Positions 9,022 through 21,011 of a stretch of 64,000 nt of DNA are shown here, one piece after another; within the stretch, counting starts at the first letter, position 1; each line of letters begins with the position of its first letter. The translations under genes were made by a program, and so were the position numbers. Origin of the DNA: Eikenella halliae (GTDB lineage Bacteria; Pseudomonadota; Gammaproteobacteria; Burkholderiales; Neisseriaceae); NCBI RefSeq assembly GCF_001648475.1, contig NZ_LXSQ01000007.1, positions 62,001 through 126,000 on the forward strand. Reading direction: 5' to 3'. The notes beneath the pieces were generated by a model. It ran no database searches. It was not told the origin of the DNA and was given only the letters and a program-made list of their open reading frames with translations.

Positions 9022-9357
9022 CTAACGCTGCTGTCCGCGTACTGCCGTCCAAGCCGCATCCAACCGGCGGCCGGCTTCTTCCAGCGTGGTATTCGATTGC
9101 TGCGCGGCCACATCCGCCTCATTCAATTGCGTTTGCAACTGCGTAATTTCCGCCTGTTTCTGCTGCAAGGCAGTTTGCGCCGCTTCCAAACGGGTACGCA
9201 GCGTATTCACACGGCTGCCGTTATCGGTTTGCGCCTTCAATGCTTCCTGATACGCCATCTGCGCACTCAAAAGCTCAGTTTGCGCTGCATCATCCGCCCA
9301 AGCGGGCGCAGCGGCGGCCAGCAGGCACAGCCCGGCCAGAATTCCCTTGATCCGCAT
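9022..9357 (-). CDS. Small secreted coiled-coil protein
   Basis: 111 aa from ATG 9357, with an AAGGAG site at 9364-9369 favouring this start over one ten codons upstream. A signal peptide (MRIKGILAGLCLLAAAAPAWA, cut after AWA) is followed by about 90 residues of continuous heptad-like helix rich in Gln, Ala, Leu and Glu, predicted to be a periplasmic coiled coil. There is no enzymatic motif and I do not recognise a named family. It lies 26 bp downstream of the lipoprotein gene on the same strand, so the two probably form an envelope-protein pair. Confidence 0.65.
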   Translation of the reverse strand: MRIKGILAGLCLLAAAAPAWADDAAQTELLSAQMAYQEALKAQTDNGSRVNTLRTRLEAAQTALQQKQAEITQLQTQLNEADVAAQQSNTTLEEAGRRLDAAWTAVRGQQR

Positions 9358-9383
9358 ATTTTCTCTCCTTAATTCTGCAAAAA

Positions 9384-9818
9384 TCACAAAGTTTTGCCGC
9401 AGGCAATTTCAAACTGTTTGCCGCCGGCCGAACCTTTCACCACCGGCTTGGCAGGCAGCCTGGCCATTTCATATTGGTTGGCAGCCAACTTGTTGCCGGA
9501 GGCATCCCACATCTCCACTGCCATCAAACGGCGCGTGCGCGCCTGGCAGTCGAACTGCCATTGGTTGACCGCCGTTTTGAAATGCGGCGTGTTCACATAA
9601 TGCTCGCGCCCCACATCCGACACCGTCATCCGCTCGCGGAAGCTAACCCGGCTGCCTTCTTTCCGAATGCTGGAAGTATCTATTTCGTAAAGCATATTAC
9701 CGTTCTGGCTCAAGCCCACTTCCCTCCAGCTGCCGCCCAAGCTCGGCCCGCTGCCCATACTCGAACAACCCGCCAACACCAGCACCGCGCACAGCCCGGC
9801 CCATCTCTTCAGTTGCAT
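9384..9818 (-). CDS. Putative lipoprotein, adhesin E-like domain
   Basis: 144 aa. The signal peptide ends in the lipobox VLAGC, so the mature protein starts at Cys18. The following beta-rich domain (GSWREVGLSQNGNMLYEIDTSSI... FRERMTV... WQFDCQARTRRLMAVEMWDASG) has the layout of the surface-adhesin E (protein E) family: a short domain with 'YEIDTSSI', a mid-domain Cys and a late Cys. The assignment is tentative. The ribosome-binding sequence AAAGGA just upstream of the ATG is created by the end of an uptake word at about 9829-9842. Confidence 0.6.
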   Translation of the reverse strand: MQLKRWAGLCAVLVLAGCSSMGSGPSLGGSWREVGLSQNGNMLYEIDTSSIRKEGSRVSFRERMTVSDVGREHYVNTPHFKTAVNQWQFDCQARTRRLMAVEMWDASGNKLAANQYEMARLPAKPVVKGSAGGKQFEIACGKTL

Positions 9819-9899
9819 AAAAATCCTTTCAGGTAGCCTTCAAACGCTATAAAATCCGCGCCATTATATCCAACAAACCCCGCAAACGGAAAACTGCTC

Positions 9900-11732
<1,833 letters not shown>

Positions 11733-11742
11733 GCCGCTCCAT

Positions 11743-11780
11743 AAAAGGCTACCTGAAATTTTCAGGTAGCCTTTTTAAAG
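11743..11780 (+). terminator. Inverted uptake-word terminator after recQ
   Basis: AAAAGGCTACCTGAAA and its inverse are directly adjacent (tight hairpin) and followed by TTTTT. Confidence 0.85.
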
Positions 11781-11805
11781 GCGGACAACACGTTTTCAGC
11801 CAATT

Positions 11806-11909
11806 TATAGTGGATTAACAAAAATCAGGACAAGGCGGCGAGCCGCCGACAGTACAAATAGTACGGCAAGGCGAGCCAACGCTGTACTGGTTTTTGTTAA
11901 TTCACTATA
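11806..11909. repeat. Correia-like repeat element
   Basis: Termini TATAGTGGATTAACAAAAA and TTTTTGTTAATTCACTATA. The interior AGGACAAGGCGGCGAGCCG is in the same orientation as the copy at 2876. The left end retains the neisserial TATAGTGGATTAA exactly. Confidence 0.88.
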
Positions 11910-12283
11910 CTTTGCCACACATGGCGCAGCCCATATTATTCGGAGCAAGCCGGGCAATACCGAATCAGCAAAACCAGCCAGTTTAAATATAAAAACACAG
12001 GCTTTAGTCAGATTTGATGTGGCAGGGATCAACTAGCTGGGGCACAAACCGCCCTGCTCATACAGAATGATTCAGGCTACCTGAAAGCAGTCTGGCACTG
12101 CAGAACTCCGGCGGGGGATATCTGCATTGTTTGAGTGTGTGCCTTCCCGCCTCCTGCACAACAAAAAGGCTACCTGAAAACCATACCGCATAGTTTCAGG
12201 TAGCCTTTCGCGCAAAATCAAACCGCCCCACAACATGATGCCGAAGGGCGGTACTTCAACAGCAAACGGAAAACAGAACCCGG
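11910..12283. other. Intergenic region between recQ and leuA with the leuA terminator
   Basis: No gene seen. An isolated uptake word lies at about 12073. At 12164-12210 an inverted pair (AAAAAGGCTACCTGAAAA with its inverse, 16-nt spacer) gives a T-run on the minus strand and probably terminates leuA. Confidence 0.6.
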
Positions 12284-14071
<1,788 letters not shown>

Positions 14072-14118
14072 AATGGACTTTCAGTCTAATTTAAACCATA
14101 AACTTGGCAAGTGTCACC

Positions 14119-14147
14119 ATAATAGACATGTTTAGACACAAAAGCAA
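14119..14147 (-). promoter_or_regulatory. Candidate leuA promoter
   Basis: On the minus strand, TTGCTT (14147-14142) and TATTAT (14124-14119) are 17 bp apart, placing the start of transcription about 40 nt ahead of the leuA ATG. The spacer holds two direct copies of TGTCTA exactly 10 bp apart (read on the minus strand), a possible operator on one face of the helix. Confidence 0.55.
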
Positions 14148-14258
14148 ATCTATTTATGCAAAATTCGGCCGAATAATGAATGTTACCTATACTTATTGTC
14201 CATACTATTCACTTGTTGCACAAATGCCTTAACCTTTCCTACCAGTTTAGTCGGTTAC

Positions 14259-14288
14259 TGGACATAAATGTAAAGAAATCGCTATAAT
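14259..14288 (+). promoter_or_regulatory. Candidate promoter for the small membrane protein and DUF2059 genes
   Basis: TGGACA and a perfect TATAAT separated by 18 bp, divergent from leuA. The predicted leader is about 250 nt and contains a 7-bp stem GCCGCTT/AAGCGGC at 14356-14372. No T-run follows it, so it is not an obvious terminator. Confidence 0.5.
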
Positions 14289-14548
14289 TCAAAACAGATA
14301 CAGAGGGTTTCCGAAAAAGAGGGGCTTGCTGGCATACAACAACAAACGGCATCCCGCCGCTTACCAAGCGGCAAGCTTTGGAACGCAGGCCTTACGCAGC
14401 GATACAAACAGAGAATAAACACCGATTCTGATACCTACGGCCGGACAACTTCATCCCATACAATCAAGGCTGCACTGCCTTGCCAATCAAACCAGCAAAA
14501 TAATCGGGGATGCAAAGTGTTTCGTGCCACTACTTGCGGGGGACAGCG

Positions 14549-14710
14549 ATGTTCGATTTATCTCTCTCTCTTACTTTCTTATTACTGGCATTGTTGCTAT
14601 GGCTGCTGGTGCGCCTCAAACAGCACCACCGCCAACATAAGCCGCTCACCACGCACGGGCATGACGATTGCAGTTTTTTCACCCGTGAATACCACCGCGA
14701 CCGACAATAG
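14549..14710 (+). CDS. Small single-span membrane protein
   Basis: 53 aa from ATG 14549, chosen over an upstream ATG at 14510 because GGGGGA lies 8 bp ahead. The N-terminal half is one hydrophobic helix (about 5-22, rich in Leu). The remainder is a short cytosolic tail rich in His, Lys and Arg (KQHHRQHKPLTTHGHDD), which might bind metal, though that is only suggestive. No family recognised. It precedes the DUF2059 gene by about 90 bp on the same strand. Confidence 0.45.
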   Translation: MFDLSLSLTFLLLALLLWLLVRLKQHHRQHKPLTTHGHDDCSFFTREYHRDRQ

Positions 14711-14799
14711 CCCATTCGTGGCAGCCGCGCGGTGCATATCTTGTTTTAACGCCGCTGAAGCAAATGCTTTCAGGTAGCCTCACTCCAAAAAGGAATCCC

Positions 14800-15393
14800 A
14801 TGCCATATAGCCTTCGCCGGTCTACCTTCCGCAGCCTCGCCTTGGTCGCACTCTTGGCCGCCCTGCCCGCCGCCGCGCAAACACCGTCTGACGAATCTCT
14901 TAACCGGCTGATTGACCTGCAAAACCTGCCCGCCCAGCTGCGTGCCGCCATGCCCGCCGCCACCGATTTCGCCAATCAGGAAATCGCCCGCCGCATCAAC
15001 GATAACACCCGCCTGAACCCCGAGCAGCGTGCCGCGCTGCAACGCGCTGCCGAACAATATGTTGCCGGCATGAACCGCGAAGTTTTCCAATCGGAAGAAA
15101 TGCTGAACCAGATGCGCGAAATCGGCCGCGATGCCATGCGCCAAACCTACACGCAGGAAGAAGTGGATGCCATGATCGCCTTCTACCGTACACCTGCCGG
15201 ACAGAGTGTGTTGAACAAACAGGGCGATTTGACCAAAACTATGATGCCGCCGATGATGCGTCTAATCAGCCAGCGCTACGAACAGGTAAGCCAGCGCCTT
15301 ACCCCGCAGTTCCGCCGCGAAGTGGAACGCATCCGTCTCGAAGCTGAACGTACTGAGCCTCCACGCCACAGCGGCCGCGGCAAACGCCGTTAA
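14800..15393 (+). CDS. Exported DUF2059-domain protein
   Basis: 197 aa from ATG 14800, with AAAAGGA at 14787-14793. An earlier in-frame start would run through an uptake word and lacks a ribosome-binding site. The signal peptide ends near AAAQ (about residue 27). The mature part is helical and contains the DUF2059 core, YTQEEVDAMIAFYRTPAGQSVLNK, then TMMPPMMRLI. The tail is strongly basic (HSGRGKRR). The family is widespread in Gram-negative envelopes and has no defined activity; periplasmic location is inferred. Confidence 0.8.
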   Translation: MPYSLRRSTFRSLALVALLAALPAAAQTPSDESLNRLIDLQNLPAQLRAAMPAATDFANQEIARRINDNTRLNPEQRAALQRAAEQYVAGMNREVFQSEEMLNQMREIGRDAMRQTYTQEEVDAMIAFYRTPAGQSVLNKQGDLTKTMMPPMMRLISQRYEQVSQRLTPQFRREVERIRLEAERTEPPRHSGRGKRR

Positions 15394-15605
15394 ACAGCCC
15401 GAACGACACAACGGCACGGCAAATTTCTCCCTGCAAACCCTACCCCGCCAAGCCGCTGTGCGGGTAAAATACAGCCATGCCAACAGGCTACCTGAAAATA
15501 AAGCCTCTACGCGGTTCAAACCCGGCGTAGCGGCGCGGCCAAGCCAAACTTTTCAGGTAGCCTTTAACACAGATAACCTGCAAAAATACCCTGATTGAGT
15601 TTCCC

Positions 15606-16580
15606 ATGCCCACCCTAGCCGAATTCCTCCAGCAACACCTCGCCGAACACCACCTCCCTGCCGAATTAGGCAGCGTGGTTTCCACCATCGTCCAAGCCTG
15701 CCAAACCATCAGCGGCCAAGTGCGCCAGGGCGCGCTCGCCGGTGTCCTGGGCGAAGCCGGCAGCAGCAATGTGCAAGACGAAGCCCAGAAGAAACTGGAC
15801 GTTATCGCCAACCAAATCCTGATTGACGCTTTGCGCGCCAACCCCGCCGTGGCCGGCTTGGCCAGCGAAGAAGAAGAGCAGTTCGTGCCCGCCGGCGATC
15901 AAGGCCGTTATCTCGTGCTGTTCGACCCTTTAGACGGCTCGTCCAATATCGACATCAATATTTCGGTCGGCACTATTTTCTCCATCTTGGAAAAACCCGC
16001 AGGCCCGCTCTCCACCCAATCCTTCCTGCAAAGCGGCCGCGCCCAAGTAGCCAGCGGCTATGCGCTCTACGGGCCGCAAACCCAGCTCGTGCTCTGCCTG
16101 CGCCACGGCGTGGCCGTGTTTACCTTGGATGCGGACGGCCAATTTGTCCAAACCCAGCTCAACCCGCAAATCCCGCAGGCCACGCGCGAATTTGCCATCA
16201 ATATGTCCAACCAGCGCCATTGGCAGCCGCCCATGCAGCAATACATTGCCGAGCTGCTCGCCGGGGAAACCGGCCCCCGCGGCAAAAACTACAATATGCG
16301 CTGGGTAGCCAGCATGGTGGCCGAAATCCACCGCATCCTCATGCGCGGCGGCATCTTTATGTATCCCAAAGACGCGCGCGACCCGGCCAAGCCCGGCAAA
16401 CTGCGCCTGATGTATGAAGCCAATCCCTTGAGCCTCATCATCGAACAAGCAGGCGGCGCGGCCACCAACGCCCGTGAGAACATGCTCGATATCCAGCCCG
16501 AAGGTCTGCACCAGCGCGTGGCCGTAATCATGGGCAGCCGCGAAGAAGTGGATTACGCCACCCGCTTGCACCAACAATAA
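15606..16580 (+). CDS. fbp: Fructose-1,6-bisphosphatase class I
   Basis: 324 aa, the gluconeogenic enzyme converting fructose 1,6-bisphosphate to fructose 6-phosphate in the cytosol. Visible signatures are SNVQDEAQKKLDVIAN, ASEEEEQ (metal ligands), FDPLDGSSNIDINISVGTIFSI (metal-binding DPLDGSS), MRWVASMVAEIHRIL, and GKLRLMYEANPLSLIIEQAGG near the end. Length is normal for proteobacterial class I enzymes. The gene stands alone between inverted uptake words (15486/15551 upstream, 16590/16670 downstream). Confidence 0.95.
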   Translation: MPTLAEFLQQHLAEHHLPAELGSVVSTIVQACQTISGQVRQGALAGVLGEAGSSNVQDEAQKKLDVIANQILIDALRANPAVAGLASEEEEQFVPAGDQGRYLVLFDPLDGSSNIDINISVGTIFSILEKPAGPLSTQSFLQSGRAQVASGYALYGPQTQLVLCLRHGVAVFTLDADGQFVQTQLNPQIPQATREFAINMSNQRHWQPPMQQYIAELLAGETGPRGKNYNMRWVASMVAEIHRILMRGGIFMYPKDARDPAKPGKLRLMYEANPLSLIIEQAGGAATNARENMLDIQPEGLHQRVAVIMGSREEVDYATRLHQQ

Positions 16581-16714
16581 ACCCTAGGGCTACCTGAAAT
16601 AATTTCGGCTTTGCCGAAACAGCTGCCCGCAACAAAATATTGCTTTACCCCCGCCGAAGCAGATGCTTTCAGGTAGCCTCCCCCTTAAGTTTTTAATCCG
16701 ACATCGAACACACC

Positions 16715-17521
16715 ATGCAAACCATCCGCGCCGCCGCCATCCAACTCGTTTCCCATACCGACCCCGCCGTCAACCGCCGCAGCGTCGTACAGCAAGTGGC
16801 CGCTGCCGCCCAAGCCGGTGCCGACTGGGTGCTGCTGCCCGAATACTGGCCGCTGATGGGCCGGCACGACACTGACAAACTCGCCCAAGCCGAACAATTC
16901 GGCCGCGGCCCCCTGCAAATCTTCATGGCCGAGCTGGCCGCCCGCCACCGCATCGTCTTATTCGGCGGCAGCATCCCCCTGCTCGCCAACGAAAGCGGCA
17001 AAATCATCAACAGCCTGCTCGTATACGGTCGCGACGGCCAATGCCTCAGCCGCTACGACAAAACCCACCTCTTCAGCTACACCGGCATCGGCGAAAGCTA
17101 CCGCGAAGCCGACACCATCGAAGCCGGCAACCGCATCCCCCCGTCGGTGGAAATCGACGGCTGGCGCTACGGCCAAGGCGTGTGCTACGACCTGCGCTTC
17201 CCCGAAATCTTCCGCGCCCAGCAGCCGTTCGACGTACTCCTCCTGCCCGCCGCCTTCACCTACACCACCGGCAAAGCCCACTGGCAAACCCTGCTGCAGG
17301 CCCGCGCCATCGAAAACCAATGCTACGTTATCGCCGCCGCCCAAGGCGGCCTGCACGACAGCGGCCGGCGCACCTACGGCCACAGCATGATTATCGACCC
17401 CTGGGGCGAAATCCTCGCCGAGCGGCCGGAAGGCGAAGGCTGGATCATGGCCGAACTCAAACCCCAACGCCTGCACACCATACGCAACCAACTGCCCGCC
17501 CTGCAACACCGCCGGTTTTAA
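16715..17521 (+). CDS. Carbon-nitrogen hydrolase (Nit/omega-amidase-like, probable deaminated-glutathione amidase)
   Basis: 268 aa. The Glu-Lys-Cys triad of the nitrilase superfamily is readable: Glu43 in LLPEYWPL, Lys116 in RYDKTHLF, Cys157 in GVCYDLRFPE. The pattern DKTHLFSY...GVCYDLRFPE and the C-terminal SMIIDPWGEIL match the Nit1/YbeM branch, which repairs deaminated glutathione. That substrate is inferred from family membership. It is a single gene ending at an inverted uptake-word terminator (17526-17568). Confidence 0.85.
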   Translation: MQTIRAAAIQLVSHTDPAVNRRSVVQQVAAAAQAGADWVLLPEYWPLMGRHDTDKLAQAEQFGRGPLQIFMAELAARHRIVLFGGSIPLLANESGKIINSLLVYGRDGQCLSRYDKTHLFSYTGIGESYREADTIEAGNRIPPSVEIDGWRYGQGVCYDLRFPEIFRAQQPFDVLLLPAAFTYTTGKAHWQTLLQARAIENQCYVIAAAQGGLHDSGRRTYGHSMIIDPWGEILAERPEGEGWIMAELKPQRLHTIRNQLPALQHRRF

Positions 17522-17525
17522 ACGC

Positions 17526-17568
17526 AAAGGCTACCTGAAAATCAGGTGTAAATTTTCAGGTAGCCTTA
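17526..17568 (+). terminator. Inverted uptake-word terminator after the Nit gene
   Basis: AAAGGCTACCTGAAAA and its inverse with an approximately 11-nt spacer, just past the stop codon. The following T-run is short, so termination efficiency is uncertain. Confidence 0.65.
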
Positions 17569-17621
17569 GCACAGCCAACCAAGCGAATTAAAGCCTTCCC
17601 CACCATCTGATAGGAGAAAAT

Positions 17622-18167
17622 ATGAGAGCCGTCCGCACCATTCTAAGCATCGCCCTTCTCATGACCGCCCTAAGCGGCTGCCAAAACGTGGCAGACATCC
17701 TTGAAGAAGTGAATAACCTAACCACCAGCGTTAACGAGTTTGCCAACGGCCAACCCATCAGCAGCAAGAGCGCACCGATGAGCAGCGGCACCAGCGCCTC
17801 CATCACCCAATCTCTTAACCGCGCCGTGCCCAACCGCGGTGCCGCCCCGCTCTTCAACGATGCCAAACCGGCCATTGCCAACTATATCGGCCTCATCGCC
17901 TGCGGCGCATCGTCTGGCCGCCTCCAGCGCTATAGCGCACCCGGCACTCAAAGCGGCAACCTCGCCCTGCCGCACGGCAATATGGAACATCACACCGGCG
18001 GCTGCCTGCGCATTTTGCGCGTAAACAATATCCGCAAACTCGCAGCCAACGCCCTTTCCTTTGATGTTTACTATATGTCGCCGCAAAGCGAAGAAGTAGT
18101 GCGCCGAACCCATCGCGCCATCAAACAACCGGATGGCGAATGGCTGTTTAATTTCTACGGTTGGTAA
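17622..18167 (+). CDS. Putative lipoprotein of unknown function
   Basis: 181 aa with a clear TAGGAGAA ribosome-binding site. The signal peptide ends at LSGC (lipobox, Cys20). The next 60 residues are Ser/Thr/Asn-rich and probably unstructured. A compact C-terminal domain follows with two Cys residues (LIACGASSG, GGCLRILRV) that could form a disulphide, ending in DGEWLFNFYGW. I do not recognise the family. An inverted uptake-word pair follows at about 18175-18214. Confidence 0.6.
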   Translation: MRAVRTILSIALLMTALSGCQNVADILEEVNNLTTSVNEFANGQPISSKSAPMSSGTSASITQSLNRAVPNRGAAPLFNDAKPAIANYIGLIACGASSGRLQRYSAPGTQSGNLALPHGNMEHHTGGCLRILRVNNIRKLAANALSFDVYYMSPQSEEVVRRTHRAIKQPDGEWLFNFYGW

Positions 18168-18173
18168 CCCAAC

Positions 18174-18215
18174 CAGGCTACCTGAAACTCCAAATACCCA
18201 TGTTTCAGGTAGCCC
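18174..18215 (+). terminator. Inverted uptake-word hairpin
   Basis: CAGGCTACCTGAAA and TTTCAGGTAGCCC spaced by about 15 nt, immediately after the lipoprotein gene. The T-run is poor, so it may be a weak terminator. Confidence 0.6.
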
Positions 18216-18297
18216 TACCGCCCGTAAAGGCTACCTGAAAGCCTGAGCCGCAAGGCAGTTAAAACCACACGGCAACCCGTTCACAAGAAAGCAAACC

Positions 18298-18987
18298 ATG
18301 CAAAAAATCGTCGTCCTCACCGGCGCCGGCATCAGCGCCGACAGCGGCCTGCGCACCTTCCGCGACACCGACGGCCTGTGGGAAGGCTACAAAGTGGAAG
18401 AAGTGTGCACGCCCGAAGCCTTCGCGCGCAATCCCAAGCTCGTGATCGACTTCTACAACGAACGCCGCCGCCAGGCGCGGGCCGCCGAGCCCAATGCCGC
18501 CCACCGCGCGCTGGCCGAACTGGAAAAATATTATCAGGTTCAAATCGTTACCCAAAACGTGGACGACCTGCACGAACGCGCCGGCAGCAGCAACGTGCTG
18601 CACCTGCACGGCGAATTGAACAAAGCCCGCAGCAGCGCCGACGAAAACTACGTAATCGAATGGACGGGCGACCAATCCGTCAACGACACCGACCCGCAAG
18701 GCCGCCCCATGCGCCCGCACATCGTTTGGTTCGGTGAAGCCGTGCCGCTGATTGAAACCGCCGCCCGCCAGGTATCGCAAGCCGATAAAATACTGGTGGT
18801 CGGCACCTCGATGCAGGTGTATCCCGCCGCTGGTCTGCTGGAATATGCGCCCTACGAAGCCGAACGCTACCTGGTCGATCCGCGCCCGCCGAAAGGCTTG
18901 GCAAACATCAGCATTATCGAAGCCAAAGCCAAAGACGGCGTGCCGCCGCTGGTGGAAAAACTGATTGCCGAAGCCGCGCGGCACTGA
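18298..18987 (+). CDS. cobB: NAD-dependent protein deacylase, sirtuin family, lacking the zinc knuckle
   Basis: 229 aa. NAD-binding motifs are LTGAGISADSGLRTFR and TQNVDDLHERAG; the catalytic His104 lies in HLHGEL. Tyr53 and Arg56 (FYNERRR) match the Tyr/Arg pair that gives class III sirtuins such as E. coli CobB their desuccinylase activity. The four zinc cysteines usually placed after HGEL are missing: the segment between HGELNKARSS and RPHIVWFGE has no Cys. The fold there is presumably held by other contacts, as reported for some bacterial sirtuins. Single gene; an uptake word lies 60 bp upstream. Confidence 0.88.
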   Translation: MQKIVVLTGAGISADSGLRTFRDTDGLWEGYKVEEVCTPEAFARNPKLVIDFYNERRRQARAAEPNAAHRALAELEKYYQVQIVTQNVDDLHERAGSSNVLHLHGELNKARSSADENYVIEWTGDQSVNDTDPQGRPMRPHIVWFGEAVPLIETAARQVSQADKILVVGTSMQVYPAAGLLEYAPYEAERYLVDPRPPKGLANISIIEAKAKDGVPPLVEKLIAEAARH

Positions 18988-19124
18988 TTGCCGCTAGGCC
19001 GCCAGAAACATACGCTGGTTTTGCCGAAACCAGCCCGCTGTTTTCAGGTAGCCCCTCCTCCGGCAAAAGGCTACCTGAAAACCATAACCCTTTATTTCAA
19101 AAACCACTTACCTAAAATACGCCC

Positions 19125-21005
19125 ATGACCACCATCCTGCTCTACTCCTTCACCTACCTCGCCTTCGCCGTGGCCGCCGTACTGATTTCCAAAAAACTGG
19201 GCTTGGGCTCGGTGTTGGGCTATTTGATGGCCGGTATCGCCATCGGTCCGGTTTTGGGTTTGGCCGGTAAAGAAACCGAATCCATCCAGCACGTTGCCGA
19301 ATTCGGCGTGGTGATGATGCTGTTTTTGGTCGGTTTGGAGCTGGCGCCGCAGAAGCTGTGGCAGCTGCGGCACAAGCTCTTGGGGCTGGGCGGATTGCAG
19401 GTGATGCTCTCCGTGGCGGCGATTGCCGGCATCACCATAGCCATCGGCAAAAGCTGGCAGATGGGCGTGGCCGTGGGCTGCATTCTGGCGCTCTCCTCCA
19501 CCGCCATCGTGCTGCAAACCTATAGCGAAAAAAATCTGATGCAGTCGCCCGGCGGGCAGGCAGGCTTTGCCATCCTGCTGTTTCAAGACGTGGCCGCCAT
19601 CCCGATGCTGGCGCTCTTGCCGCTCTTGGCCGCCAGCCACCACCACCGAAGCGGCCCGCACACCACCAACCTTTTGGCCGACCAGCCCGGCTGGGTGCTC
19701 GCCGCCGTGAGCATCGCCGCCATTTTGGCCATTGCCGTGGGCGTGCGCTACCTGGTGCCGCGCATGTTCCGCTTCATCAGCAAAGTCCGCCTCAACGAAA
19801 TGTTCACCATGTTCACCCTGGCCTTGGTGGTGGGCATCGCCACGCTGATGTCGCTTATCGGCCTCTCCCCCGCGCTGGGCGCGTTCGTAGCCGGCGTGGC
19901 GCTGGCCAACAGCTCCTACCGGCACGAAATGGAAAGCCACCTCGAGCCTTTCAAAGGCCTGCTTTTGGGGCTGTTTTTCGTCACCGTGGGCGCGGGCATG
20001 AATTTTGCCCTGCTGCATAAAGAATTTTGGGTGGTGGCCGCCATCACCTTGGCCACGCTGGCGGTAAAAGGCACCATCCTCTTTATCCTCGGCCTGCTGT
20101 TCCGCCTGCCGCGCATGGGCAGCAAACTGCTCGCGCTCAGCCTGGCGCAGGCCGGTGAATTTGGCTTTGTGCTGCTTACCATCGCCCGCCAGAGCCATGT
20201 TCTGCCGCGCGCCATGGCCGACCGCATTTCGTTGGTGGTTGCCCTCTCCATGCTGCTCACCCCGCTCCTGTTTATCTTCTATGACAAAGTGGTTGCCCCG
20301 CGCGGCATCGTGGAAGAAAACCAAGAACGACCGCAAGACGTGATTGAAGAGGAAAACCCTGTCATCCTGCTCGGCCACGGCCGCTTCGGCCAGCAAATCA
20401 ACAGCCTGCTCACCGCCTGCGGCTTCCATACCACCGTGATCGACTACCAGGCCGACACCGTGGAAGGCCTCACCAAATACGGCAGCAAAACCTACTACGG
20501 CGACGCCACCCGCCCCGAACTGCTCAACTCCATCGGCCTGGCGCACGCCAAACTGCTCATCATCTGCATCGGCAACCGCGAGCAGTCCACCGAAATCGTG
20601 GAATTCGTCCACCGCCACTACCCCAACCTGCCCATCATCGCCCGCGCCCACGACCGCATCCACGCCTACCACCTGCACCATGCTGGCGCCAACTACATCA
20701 TCCGCGAAACCGTAGACGCCGCCATCCGCAGCGGCCGCCTCGCGCTGGAAAAACTCGGCATCAACTCCGAAAAAGCCCAAGAGCTCAGCGAGTTCTACGC
20801 CGCCCGCGACCGCTACCAGATGGACAAAATGGCCGAGAAATATACCCCCGACCTGCCCGTGTTTGCCAATGAGCCCCTGCTCGAAACCGCACGCGAAATC
20901 GACGTCGAAACCGCCAAAATGATGCAGGCCATACTGCGCGGCGAAAACGTAGAATGGCAGGAAGACCCCGAAAGCTGGACCCGCCTGAAAAAAGGCCTCG
21001 CCTAA
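19125..21005 (+). CDS. CPA2-family cation:proton antiporter with RCK domain (KefB/KefC-like)
   Basis: 626 aa. About 12 membrane helices (residues 1-380) contain LVGLELAP, LALSSTAIVLQ, LLFQDVAAIPMLALLP and LSPALGAFVAGVALANS. A cytosolic TrkA-N/RCK domain follows (VILLGHGRFGQQINSLL, a Rossmann GxGxxG variant; GDATRPELL). This is the layout of glutathione-gated K+ efflux proteins KefB/KefC, which acidify the cytosol during electrophile stress. No KefF/KefG partner is adjacent, so the glutathione link is inferred only. The next gene starts 6 bp after its stop, indicating co-transcription. Confidence 0.88.
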   Translation: MTTILLYSFTYLAFAVAAVLISKKLGLGSVLGYLMAGIAIGPVLGLAGKETESIQHVAEFGVVMMLFLVGLELAPQKLWQLRHKLLGLGGLQVMLSVAAIAGITIAIGKSWQMGVAVGCILALSSTAIVLQTYSEKNLMQSPGGQAGFAILLFQDVAAIPMLALLPLLAASHHHRSGPHTTNLLADQPGWVLAAVSIAAILAIAVGVRYLVPRMFRFISKVRLNEMFTMFTLALVVGIATLMSLIGLSPALGAFVAGVALANSSYRHEMESHLEPFKGLLLGLFFVTVGAGMNFALLHKEFWVVAAITLATLAVKGTILFILGLLFRLPRMGSKLLALSLAQAGEFGFVLLTIARQSHVLPRAMADRISLVVALSMLLTPLLFIFYDKVVAPRGIVEENQERPQDVIEEENPVILLGHGRFGQQINSLLTACGFHTTVIDYQADTVEGLTKYGSKTYYGDATRPELLNSIGLAHAKLLIICIGNREQSTEIVEFVHRHYPNLPIIARAHDRIHAYHLHHAGANYIIRETVDAAIRSGRLALEKLGINSEKAQELSEFYAARDRYQMDKMAEKYTPDLPVFANEPLLETAREIDVETAKMMQAILRGENVEWQEDPESWTRLKKGLA

Positions 21006-21011
21006 ACCGCC

